NCBI GenBank assembly: GCA_029552125.1
Contig: JAKPEE010000078.1
Location: forward strand, 1-43,342
Length of the DNA stretch: 43,342 nucleotides
Direction of reading: 5' to 3'
From: Bacillota bacterium
GTDB taxonomy: Bacteria; Bacillota; Dethiobacteria; DTU022
The first letter of the stretch is position 1; each line of letters starts with the position of its first letter. The notes under the pieces are model-generated. The model was not told the DNA's origin, searched no databases, and saw only the letters and a list, made by a program, of their open reading frames with translations. The position numbers and the translations under genes are program-made. This document shows, one piece after another, positions 1 to 6,666 of the stretch.

Positions 1-2
1 AG

Positions 3-101
3 CAAAAACAGGTGCTTGAACTACGTAAAAAGCTGGGTTTGATTCCCGAGCAGACATCTACGGATGATCAAGATCAAAAGAAGGATGGCAGTGCCGCTTG
101 A
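3..101 (+). CDS. C-terminal tail of an unknown protein (partial)
   Basis: An open frame runs in from the left edge and stops at TGA 99-101, giving 32 residues. It is rich in Lys, Gln and Asp (ends DQKKDGSAA) and looks like a hydrophilic C-terminal tail. No start lies in the window and no family is recognisable. It could be the end of a real gene cut by the window edge or part of the same decayed locus as the kinase remnant just downstream. Confidence 0.35.
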   Translation, partial: QKQVLELRKKLGLIPEQTSTDDQDQKKDGSAA

Positions 102-144
102 GCCAGGCCGAGCTTTTTACAGACAAAATTGGACTTGACCAGAG

Positions 145-345
145 GTGACCTTGAGGGACAATAACGGTATTGTCTTTCTTAATATAAGCGACGATGGCCG
201 GGGGTTTGACCCTGACACCGTCCGCCGGGGTCACGGGCTTAACAACATGGCTGCCCGGGCGCGCCGTAGTGACGGCACCCTGCAGATCATTTCCATCCCG
301 GGCCGGGGCACCACCATTACCGTTCAATTCCAGAAACCACTTTGA
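145..345 (+). pseudogene. Remnant of a sensor histidine kinase (HATPase_c domain only)
   Basis: This 66-codon frame encodes the ATP-binding end of a NarX/DegS-type (HisKA_3 class) sensor kinase. Visible are the G1 box DDGRGFD, a G2-like stretch GHGLNNMAARA, and the terminal GRGTTITVQF strand that normally closes the domain. The phosphoacceptor His region and the N box are absent. An in-frame TGA at 136-138 blocks extension upstream, and the frame begins at a GTG lying inside what should be a beta strand. I infer a truncated, non-functional relic; no response-regulator gene follows within the window. Confidence 0.6.
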
Positions 346-370
346 AAACCGCTTTAACCTCCCAACTCTC

Positions 371-411
371 CCGGTTTTATTCTGGATTCTGGCTTCTGAA
401 TCCGAATTCCC
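371..411 (+). repeat. Dispersed intergenic repeat, copy A
   Basis: Contains TATTCTGGATTCTGGCTTCT followed by GAATCCGAATTCC. The GGATTC and GAATCC halves can pair into a small hairpin. Closely related sequence occurs, on the opposite strand, near 16591-16638 and, in partial form, near 31739-31772. All copies lie between genes. Confidence 0.55.
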
Positions 412-534
412 TTTCCTCAAACAACCTCTTGAAACAAAAATCTTAATCTACTTAAGCTCGCCGAAGCCATTTATGCATATTTCTGTCGAAATTGTTCAAA
501 ATAAGGCATAAATGGACTTTGGGAGGCTTTACAC

Positions 535-696
535 ATGGTTGATGTATTAGTGAGCTTGGCAGAAACCCGTGAAAATCTTTTACGCGAATATGTTATCGCC
601 AGAGGTGGCGAGAAGGCTGCTATTTTGGCTAAAATTTTGGAAATTGAAGCGGAAATGGAGGAAGAAAAAAGCCGTCGCCGGTTAATCCGGACGTAA
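535..696 (+). CDS. Small charged protein, 53 aa, unknown
   Basis: ATG 535 follows a GGGAGG ribosome binding site at 521-526 with 8 bases between, and the frame stops at TAA 694-696. The product begins MVDVLVSLAETRENLL and ends in a Glu/Lys/Arg-rich segment (EIEAEMEEEKSRRRLIRT). It looks all-helical, with no Cys, membrane segment or signal peptide. It is monocistronic: a clear terminator follows at 738-778. I do not recognise a family. The good Shine-Dalgarno site and the dedicated terminator argue for a real gene; the short length argues for caution. Confidence 0.55.
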   Translation: MVDVLVSLAETRENLLREYVIARGGEKAAILAKILEIEAEMEEEKSRRRLIRT

Positions 697-737
697 AGGG
701 AAAAATTTAAGCGGTTATATTCAGAAATGTCTATCAC

Positions 738-778
738 GTTTCGGGCGGGTGTCAAAAAAGCCGGCCTGAAACTTTTTT
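738..778 (+). terminator. Rho-independent terminator of the 53-aa gene
   Basis: A 9-bp stem (GTTTCGGGC at 738-746 with GCCTGAAAC at 764-772, including one G-U pair) encloses a 17-base loop and is followed by six T residues (773-778). It separates the small upstream gene from the MoxR operon. Confidence 0.7.
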
Positions 779-796
779 ATACAGGACTGCTCCCAT

Positions 797-825
797 TTGC
801 CTGGCCCGGTAAAGTATAGTATCAT
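797..825 (+). promoter_or_regulatory. Putative sigma-A promoter of the MoxR-VWA-cooC operon
   Basis: TTGCCT at 797-802 and TATCAT at 820-825 are separated by 17 bases. The -10 matches 5/6 and the -35 matches 4/6 of the vegetative consensus. The site lies between the preceding terminator and the first operon gene, which gives a leader of about 30 bases. Confidence 0.5.
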
Positions 826-863
826 TTACATCAGGAGACAGAGAGGATACAGGAGCGATCCGA

Positions 864-1778
864 ATGAAGTTGACGTTGTCACAGTTGCGGCAAGGTTTTG
901 CCGGTGCCGGTTATATTTGTGATGATAGTGTAGTATTAACGGTATACCTGGCCCTAACTTTGCAAAAACCTCTGCTGATCGAGGGAGCTCCCGGGGTCGG
1001 GAAAACTGAAATGGGAAAAGTCCTGGCCCGGATACTGAATACAACCTTGATTCGTTTGCAGTGTTACGAAGGGCTGGATGAGACCAAAGCCCTTTATGAG
1101 TGGAATTATCAGCGCCAGCTTTTGCGTATTCAAATGAGCAAAGATACAGCCGGGACAGAATTACAGGAAGAAGAACTGTTTTCCGCGCGCTATCTCCTGG
1201 AAAGGCCCCTTTTAAAAGCTATTCAGGCAGAACAAACAGTGGTTTTATTGATTGATGAAGTAGATAAATGCGATCCTGAATTTGAAGCGTTTTTATTTGA
1301 GGTATTATCCGATTTTCAAGTCTCCATACCCGAGCTGGGCACTATCCTGGCCCGCAATATTCCGGTGGTTGTCCTGACCAGTAACAGTGAACGGGAACTG
1401 TCAGACGGGCTAAAAAGGCGCTGCCTGTATCTTTATCTCGATTTTCCAAGTGTGGAGCAGGAAACCCGGATTATCATGGCCAGGGTCCCCGGGGTGGGTG
1501 AACATTTAGCCGAAAAGATAGCCCGGATCATCTCCTTTTTGCGCCGGCAAGATGAAATCAGGAAAAAACCTTCTATTGCCGAAACTCTTGATTGGGCCAG
1601 AGCGCTTTTGGCGTTAAAGCGGGACCGCCTTGATGGAGCAGTGGTGGCGGACACCCTCAATCTGCTGCTTAAAACCCATCATGATCAGCAGCTATTCCAC
1701 AGCCGGATCGGGCCGGAAGGGATCAACAGGGCCCTTTCCCACCCCCACGTGGAGGAGGGCGGTTGCCGATGCCGTTGA
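864..1778 (+). CDS. MoxR-family AAA+ ATPase (CoxD/CbbQ/NorQ-like)
   Basis: A 304-residue AAA+ protein of the MoxR class. The Walker A motif GAPGVGKT lies at residues 41-48, the Walker B motif is LLIDEVDKCDPE, and sensor 1 is VVLTSNSERELSD. The C-terminal lid domain completes the usual MoxR length of about 300. MoxR ATPases work with a VWA-domain partner to remodel or insert metal into enzymes (CoxD/CoxE for CO dehydrogenase, CbbQ/CbbO, NorQ/NorD). The next gene is such a partner and overlaps it, so a two-component chaperone is strongly implied. The start follows CAGGAG at 850-855. Its client is unknown; the third gene, cooC, points to a nickel enzyme. Confidence 0.9.
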   Translation: MKLTLSQLRQGFAGAGYICDDSVVLTVYLALTLQKPLLIEGAPGVGKTEMGKVLARILNTTLIRLQCYEGLDETKALYEWNYQRQLLRIQMSKDTAGTELQEEELFSARYLLERPLLKAIQAEQTVVLLIDEVDKCDPEFEAFLFEVLSDFQVSIPELGTILARNIPVVVLTSNSERELSDGLKRRCLYLYLDFPSVEQETRIIMARVPGVGEHLAEKIARIISFLRRQDEIRKKPSIAETLDWARALLALKRDRLDGAVVADTLNLLLKTHHDQQLFHSRIGPEGINRALSHPHVEEGGCRCR

Positions 1779-3148
1779 TGAGCGCAACTCCTGCGGCACA
1801 ACTGGAAGCGCGCCTGGCCGGTTTTGCAGCCCGCCTGCGCAAGGCGGGCCTGCCTCTTGGTACGGCAGAGCTTCTGGACGCCCTTCGAGCGCTGCAGTAT
1901 GTTGATGTTTCCCAAAAGAGTATGGTAAAGACTGCTCTGAAGGCAACCCTGGCCAAAAACAAGAACCACCAGGCGCTGTTCGAGCGCATATTCGAAGACT
2001 ATTTTATCCCCCCGGAAGAGCACAGCCTTCGTGCCCGGGAAGAAGCCCGCCGCAGGCATAAACTCGAACTGCGCTATGAGGAAGCAGCCCGTTCCCTTCA
2101 ATTTAAGGGTGAAACCCTGAGGCTTTCCACTGAGGAGATGTTGCTTTATACCTCCCTGCCCGAGGAGCAGCGCCGGGGGTTGCTTAATTTTGTCCGCCAG
2201 ACGAATGAGGGTAAAAATGTGGGGCCCCAGTTTCGTCCCCTTCTAGAAACAGTGGTCAAGGGGCATCTCAGCTACTGGCGCAGCCGCATGGAACGGTCTG
2301 AACCCGGTGCCGGCGGCTCCGGTGCAGCCAATTTCGGCGGGGCGGGAAGCGGTTCCGGGGAAAACCGCCTCCGGCAGATGGATATCCGGTTAATTCGCAA
2401 CGATGAGCTTCCCGCCGCGGAAGCCTTGATCTATAAACTTTCACAGAAGCTCGTGCGCAGGCTGACCCGCCGGCGCAAGGCTTCCCGCCGGGGGCCTTTG
2501 GATCTGCGCCGTTCTATTCGCAACAACCTCCATTACGGCGGCTCCATTTTTTGGCTGCGCCACCGGCGAAAACGTCCGCCCAGGCAGCAGCTATTGCTGA
2601 TCTGTGATGTATCCGCTTCCATGCAGCGCTACAGCGTGTTTGTCCTTCAGTTTATATATGGTTTACAGGCGGCGGTACAGAACCTGGAGAGCTTTAGCTT
2701 TTCCGACAACCTGGAGTATCTCTCACCGGCATTGCAAAGACAGAAAGGGCTGGAAAGCCTACTGGCCCGGGTAGTTAATGAAAGCGGTAACTGGGGTGGC
2801 GGCACCAACCTGTCCGCGGCGCTGCAGCAGTTGCTGGGCTCTTACCGGCACCTGCTCAACCGGAGAACCTGCGTGATCATTGTCAGCGATACGAAAACCC
2901 TGGCTCTGGAGCCGTCTTTGCAGGCGCTGCTGCGCTTAAAGCTACTGGTAAAGAAGATATTGTGGTTAAATCCCCTTCCGCCTCAGCAGTGGCGCCTGTA
3001 TCGTTCCGTGGATAAGGTGCGGCAGTTGACAGAGATGTGGCCGTGCCACACTATCGCCGATCTGGAAGCGGTAGTAGCCGGACGAATTATGGCAGACGCA
3101 AATAATTGTTACCCTAACATTGACCAGGAAGGAGGCGCAATTTTATGA
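1769..3148 (+). CDS. VWA-domain protein, CoxE-like partner of the MoxR ATPase
   Basis: A 459-residue protein whose C-terminal half is a von Willebrand factor A domain with an intact MIDAS metal site: DVSAS starting at residue 280, then the Thr of GGGTNLSAAL, then the Asp of VSDTKT. The N-terminal half is helical and Arg-rich, with a Gly/Ser-rich linker (about residues 170-195, GAGGSG and GAGSGSG), as in CoxE-type proteins (PF05762). It overlaps the end of the MoxR gene. I prefer ATG 1769 because GGAGGAGGGCGG at 1751-1762 is correctly spaced. TTG 1763 would be too close, and ATG 1778, in a TGATG overlap, is an alternative. The protein probably bridges the ATPase to its client enzyme. Confidence 0.85.
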   Translation: MPLMSATPAAQLEARLAGFAARLRKAGLPLGTAELLDALRALQYVDVSQKSMVKTALKATLAKNKNHQALFERIFEDYFIPPEEHSLRAREEARRRHKLELRYEEAARSLQFKGETLRLSTEEMLLYTSLPEEQRRGLLNFVRQTNEGKNVGPQFRPLLETVVKGHLSYWRSRMERSEPGAGGSGAANFGGAGSGSGENRLRQMDIRLIRNDELPAAEALIYKLSQKLVRRLTRRRKASRRGPLDLRRSIRNNLHYGGSIFWLRHRRKRPPRQQLLLICDVSASMQRYSVFVLQFIYGLQAAVQNLESFSFSDNLEYLSPALQRQKGLESLLARVVNESGNWGGGTNLSAALQQLLGSYRHLLNRRTCVIIVSDTKTLALEPSLQALLRLKLLVKKILWLNPLPPQQWRLYRSVDKVRQLTEMWPCHTIADLEAVVAGRIMADANNCYPNIDQEGGAIL

Positions 3149-3900
3149 CCAAGTGTATCGCCGTGGCGGGAAAAGGCGGCACCGGCAAGACCACGCTGAC
3201 GGCTCTGCTGGTGCGTTATTTACTCCGGAAGCGGCCGGGAAAATCCATTCTGGCGGTGGACGCCGACGCCAATGCCAACCTCAATGAGGCCCTGGGGCTA
3301 AAGGTAATGGAAACCATAGGGACAATTCTTGAAGAAACCAAAAAACCCAATGCTGTACCCACCGGGATGACCAAAGATATTTTTATTGAGTACCGCCTGA
3401 GCAGGGCCCTGGTAGAAACAGATCATTATGACCTGGTAGTGATGGGCAACCCCCAGGGGCCTGGTTGCTACTGTTATCCCAATGATCTGTTAAAGAGACA
3501 CCTGGAAAGATTGGCCAAGAATTATGATTATATGCTGGTGGACAACGAAGCGGGCCTGGAACATCTCAGCCGGAAACTTTTACCCAAGGCTGACCTGTTA
3601 ATAGTGTGCAGCGATACCTCTGTCCGTGGCATCCGCTCGGCCAGGCGGGTGCGGGAGATTGTTGAAAATGTAAAAATTGAAGTGGGGCGGATGGGACTGG
3701 TCGTTTGCCGGGGACGCGGCGGTGAAGCGGAGCAGTTAGAAAAAGAGATTAAAGATAGCGGCTTGAACCTGTTCGGTGAACTGCCTTATGACCCCCTGAT
3801 CGAAGAGTATGATCTGGCCGGAAAACCGTTGCTCGACCTTCCCGATGATGCGGTGGCGGTGGCGGCATCGGCCCTGCTGTTTGACGGCCTGTCCCTTTAA
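3145..3900 (+). CDS. cooC: CooC-type nickel-insertion ATPase (CO dehydrogenase maturation)
   Basis: A 251-residue P-loop ATPase of the MinD/CooC family. The deviant Walker A motif GKGGTGKTT has its signature Lys at residue 10. CooC proteins dimerise and bind nickel through a CxC pair and help load the C-cluster of Ni-CO dehydrogenase. The pair is present here as Cys108-Tyr-Cys110 within GPGCYCYPN, which separates it from ordinary MinD or ArsA ATPases. Its ATG overlaps the stop of the VWA gene (ATGA), with GGAAGGAGG upstream, so translation is coupled. No cooS/acsA gene lies in the window. The link to CO dehydrogenase is family knowledge; joint action with MoxR-VWA is inference from the operon. 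Confidence 0.87.
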   Translation: MTKCIAVAGKGGTGKTTLTALLVRYLLRKRPGKSILAVDADANANLNEALGLKVMETIGTILEETKKPNAVPTGMTKDIFIEYRLSRALVETDHYDLVVMGNPQGPGCYCYPNDLLKRHLERLAKNYDYMLVDNEAGLEHLSRKLLPKADLLIVCSDTSVRGIRSARRVREIVENVKIEVGRMGLVVCRGRGGEAEQLEKEIKDSGLNLFGELPYDPLIEEYDLAGKPLLDLPDDAVAVAASALLFDGLSL

Positions 3901-3914
3901 GCCATGCCTCACGG

Positions 3915-3936
3915 GCTTTTGCCCTGATGCAAAAGC
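3915..3936 (+). other. Perfect inverted repeat downstream of cooC
   Basis: GCTTTTGC (3915-3922) and GCAAAAGC (3929-3936) form an 8-bp hairpin with a 6-base loop, 15 bases after the cooC stop. There is no T-run, so it is not a classical terminator. It may stabilise the mRNA end or act as a weak terminator. Confidence 0.35.
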
Positions 3937-4065
3937 GGATTCCTTCTTTAGCAGGCGGCTGCGCCAGGCGGCGTGCGGTGAAACGGGCGCTGCAGCCATG
4001 GCGTATAGAGCCGGCTTATGGATAAATTTCCGCCTACTGGTAATATTTTCGGGGAGGGCCGAGAA

Positions 4066-4713
4066 ATGAAATTTAAAGACCGCCGCCATGCCGGAAAATT
4101 GCTGGCGGAAAAACTAACGGCATACCGGGGGAAAAACCCGTTGATCCTGGCACTGCCCAGAGGTGGGGTAGTGGTGGCGGAACCAATTTGGGATTTTACC
4201 GGCGGCGACCTCGATTTGATTATCACGCGCAAAATAGGGGCGCCGTACCAGGAAGAACTGGCCATCGGTGCGGTTACGGGGGACGGATTTGTTTTGTTGA
4301 ACCATAAACTGGCGGAGCAGCTGGGTGTGTCTCCATCTTTCATTGAGCGGGCGGCTGCATCAGAACAGGCGGAGATACAACGTCGCCTGACCCTTTATCG
4401 CGGTCAAAGGCCATATCCTTCGTTAAAAGGCAGAGTGGTCATCGTTGTCGATGACGGGGTGGCCACGGGATTTACCGTCAAGGCGGCGTTGCAAAGTTTG
4501 CAGCGGCATGAACCGGCGGAGCTGGTCCTGGCCGTTCCGGTGGGCCCGCCGGAGACCCTGAGGGAGTTGCAGGCGGAGGTAGACCGGCTTTACTGTCTCG
4601 AGTCTCCGGCCTGGTTTGCAGCGGTAGGCCAGTTCTATGATGATTTCCGCCAGCTTGATGACGCCCAGGTGATCCAGATTATGAACCGCGCCTTTGCCGG
4701 CTTAACAGAATGA
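4066..4713 (+). CDS. Predicted phosphoribosyltransferase-fold protein
   Basis: A 215-residue member of the type I PRTase superfamily. [14 protein letters not shown] and [21 protein letters not shown] are typical of the stand-alone 'predicted phosphoribosyltransferase' group, and [19 protein letters not shown] is the PRPP-binding loop. The substrate is not known, and family members occur without purine genes nearby, as here. ATG 4066 is chosen because GGGGAGGG (4051-4058) precedes it and the conserved protein begins at [10 protein letters not shown]. Extending to ATG 4018 would add 16 unconserved residues. fabZ starts 19 bases after its stop, which suggests co-transcription. Confidence 0.75.
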   Translation: MKFKDRRHAGKLLAEKLTAYRGKNPLILALPRGGVVVAEPIWDFTGGDLDLIITRKIGAPYQEELAIGAVTGDGFVLLNHKLAEQLGVSPSFIERAAASEQAEIQRRLTLYRGQRPYPSLKGRVVIVVDDGVATGFTVKAALQSLQRHEPAELVLAVPVGPPETLRELQAEVDRLYCLESPAWFAAVGQFYDDFRQLDDAQVIQIMNRAFAGLTE

Positions 4714-4732
4714 TCGGGAAGGATGCTTGGTT

Positions 4733-5185
4733 ATGGATGTTTTAAACGCCAAAGAACTTCTGGCCCTGTTGCCTCATCGACATCCGTTTCTTCTAGTAGA
4801 TCGAATCACCGGCCTTGTCCCTGGAGAGCGGGCTTCGGGATTTAAAAATGTTACGCTGAATGAGCCTTATTTTCAGGGGCATTTCCCCGGTGAACCGGTT
4901 ATGCCGGGTGTCCTGATTATCGAAGCGCTGGCCCAGGTAGGCGCCGTAGCCGTGTTGAGCCTGGAGCAGAACCGGGGCAAACTGGCCTTATTTGCCGGGG
5001 TTAACCGTTTCAGGTTCAAGCAGATCGTGCGTCCAGGAGATCGCCTTGAACTTTCCGTGACTCTGACCGGGAGGCGCGGCGACATCGGCAAGGGTGACGG
5101 TGAAGCACGGGTGGACGGCAAACTGGTTGCCTCGGGTGAACTCTGGTTTGCCCTTACTGACCCTGGAAAAGAAAATGGCAATTGA
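4733..5185 (+). CDS. fabZ: (3R)-hydroxyacyl-ACP dehydratase FabZ
   Basis: A 150-residue hot-dog-fold dehydratase of type II fatty acid synthesis that converts 3-hydroxyacyl-ACP to trans-2-enoyl-ACP in the cytosol. It has the N-terminal [14 protein letters not shown] block and the active-site segment [16 protein letters not shown], with the catalytic His at residue 50 and Glu at 64. ATG 4733 follows GGGAAGGA (4716-4723) with good spacing; TTG 4727, two codons earlier, is less likely. It stands apart from any other fab gene. Its stop codon overlaps the -35 box of the metK promoter. Confidence 0.93.
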   Translation: MDVLNAKELLALLPHRHPFLLVDRITGLVPGERASGFKNVTLNEPYFQGHFPGEPVMPGVLIIEALAQVGAVAVLSLEQNRGKLALFAGVNRFRFKQIVRPGDRLELSVTLTGRRGDIGKGDGEARVDGKLVASGELWFALTDPGKENGN

Positions 5186-5210
5186 CAGCAGGTATTAGTT
5201 GGTGTATCTT
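5182..5210 (+). promoter_or_regulatory. Sigma-A promoter of the SAM riboswitch-metK unit
   Basis: A consensus TTGACA (5182-5187) and TATCTT (5205-5210) are separated by exactly 17 bases. Transcription would begin near 5217, just before the riboswitch. The -35 overlaps the fabZ stop codon TGA (5183-5185). Confidence 0.75.
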
Positions 5211-5231
5211 AGAACAGAAATTGCATAACTA

Positions 5232-5342
5232 TACTCTTATCAAGAGTGGAGGAGGGGCGGCCCCAATGAATCCCGGCAACCGGCCTGCAGGCTATGGTGC
5301 CAATTGCCGCCGGGGCCGCCTGCCCCGGGGAGATGAGAGGTC
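5232..5342 (+). promoter_or_regulatory. SAM-I (S-box) riboswitch
   Basis: The conserved S-box core is present: CTTATCAAGAG, then GGAGG, then the CCCGGCAACC block, then GGTGCCAATTGCC. P1 forms from CTCTTATC (5235-5242) and GATGAGAG (5332-5339), 8 bp with one G-U pair. AGAGGT (5336-5341) is perfectly complementary to ACCTCT (5351-5356), the 5' arm of the terminator, giving an antiterminator. In the known mechanism, SAM binding stabilises P1, frees the terminator and switches metK off. Confidence 0.95.
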
Positions 5343-5347
5343 CTCAA

Positions 5348-5376
5348 AAAACCTCTTCAGAGAGGTTTTATTTTTT
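5348..5376 (+). terminator. Riboswitch-controlled intrinsic terminator (metK leader)
   Basis: AAAACCTCT (5348-5356) pairs with AGAGGTTTT (5361-5369) in a 9-bp stem with a TCAG loop, followed by ATTTTTT. Its 5' arm competes with the 3' side of P1, so termination depends on SAM. The metK ribosome binding site ACAGGAGG lies directly after it. Confidence 0.9.
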
Positions 5377-5396
5377 CCTCACAGGAGGCGAAAGAC

Positions 5397-6584
5397 ATGG
5401 ATACAGACACCTACTATTTTACCTCGGAATCGGTTACCGAGGGGCATCCCGACAAGCTGGCCGACCAGATTTCCGATGCCATCCTGGACAATATTATTGA
5501 ACGTGACCCCTATGCCCGGGTAGCAGCAGAAACCATGGTCACCACCGGCCTGGTTATGGTTTGTGGTGAAATTACCACAGAATGCTATGTCGATATCCCG
5601 AAAATAGTCCGGGACAAGGTTAAAGAGATTGGCTACACCAGGGCCAAATATGGTTTTGACGGCGACACCTGCGCCGTACTCACTTCCATTGACGAGCAGT
5701 CTCCGGATATTGCCATCGGTGTCAACCAGGCCCTGGAAGCGAAGAAGGGGAGTTCAAAAGACCGGTTTGATTTGATCGGTGCCGGGGACCAGGGGATGAT
5801 GTTCGGTTTTGCCTGCGATGAAACTCCGGAGTTGATGCCATTGCCGATTACACTGGCCCATAGACTGGCCCAACGGCTCGCGGAGGTGCGCAAGCAGGGC
5901 CGTCTGGATTACCTGCGGCCGGACGGGAAAACTCAGGTCACCGTAGCCTATCGCGGCGGCCGGCCGCAGCAGGTACAGACCGTTGTTGTCTCCGCCCAGC
6001 ATAGTGATGAAGTATCCCTTGAGCAAATCGAAGAGGATATCATCAGAGAAGTAATCCGGAAGGTTATTCCGCCGGAGCTCTTAACCGGCGACACTCGCTT
6101 TTTAATCAACCCGACCGGGCGTTTTGTGGTCGGGGGCCCCCAGGGCGACGCCGGGCTGACCGGGAGAAAAATTATGGTCGATACTTATGGCGGTTATGCC
6201 CCTCACGGCGGTGGAGCATTTTCCGGCAAAGATCCCACTAAAGTGGATCGTTCCGCTGCGTATGCCGCCCGCTATGTAGCGAAAAATATTGTGGCCGCGG
6301 GGCTGGCCCGAAAATGCCAGCTCCAGCTAGCTTATGCCATCGGAGTAGCCCAGCCGGTATCGCTGCACATTAATACTTTTGGCACCGGAGCTATCCCCGA
6401 ACGCCGGCTCGAAGAACTGGTACGCAAGCATTTTGATCTGCGCCCGGCTGCGATCATTGAAAGCCTTGACTTGCGCCGCCCCATTTACCAGCAGCTTGCC
6501 GCCTACGGCCATTTTGGACGGATCGATTTGGATCTGAGCTGGGAGCGGGTGGATAAAGCGGAGCTTTTAAAAGAAGCGCTCTAG
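5397..6584 (+). CDS. metK: S-adenosylmethionine synthetase
   Basis: Makes S-adenosylmethionine from methionine and ATP. The 395-residue length is normal. It begins with [20 protein letters not shown] (His and Asp of the ATP/metal site). The [12 protein letters not shown] hexapeptide region and [19 protein letters not shown] are intact. ATG 5397 follows CAGGAGGCG. Expression is probably governed by the SAM-I riboswitch in the leader, so the gene is repressed by its own product. Confidence 0.97.
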   Translation: MDTDTYYFTSESVTEGHPDKLADQISDAILDNIIERDPYARVAAETMVTTGLVMVCGEITTECYVDIPKIVRDKVKEIGYTRAKYGFDGDTCAVLTSIDEQSPDIAIGVNQALEAKKGSSKDRFDLIGAGDQGMMFGFACDETPELMPLPITLAHRLAQRLAEVRKQGRLDYLRPDGKTQVTVAYRGGRPQQVQTVVVSAQHSDEVSLEQIEEDIIREVIRKVIPPELLTGDTRFLINPTGRFVVGGPQGDAGLTGRKIMVDTYGGYAPHGGGAFSGKDPTKVDRSAAYAARYVAKNIVAAGLARKCQLQLAYAIGVAQPVSLHINTFGTGAIPERRLEELVRKHFDLRPAAIIESLDLRRPIYQQLAAYGHFGRIDLDLSWERVDKAELLKEAL

Positions 6585-6666
6585 AATGATAAATCTTGTG
6601 GAAAATAAAGGATTTGCCGCTGCTCCGTTGAATTAGGTCTGTAAGAAAAATAAGGAGTGTAAATTT

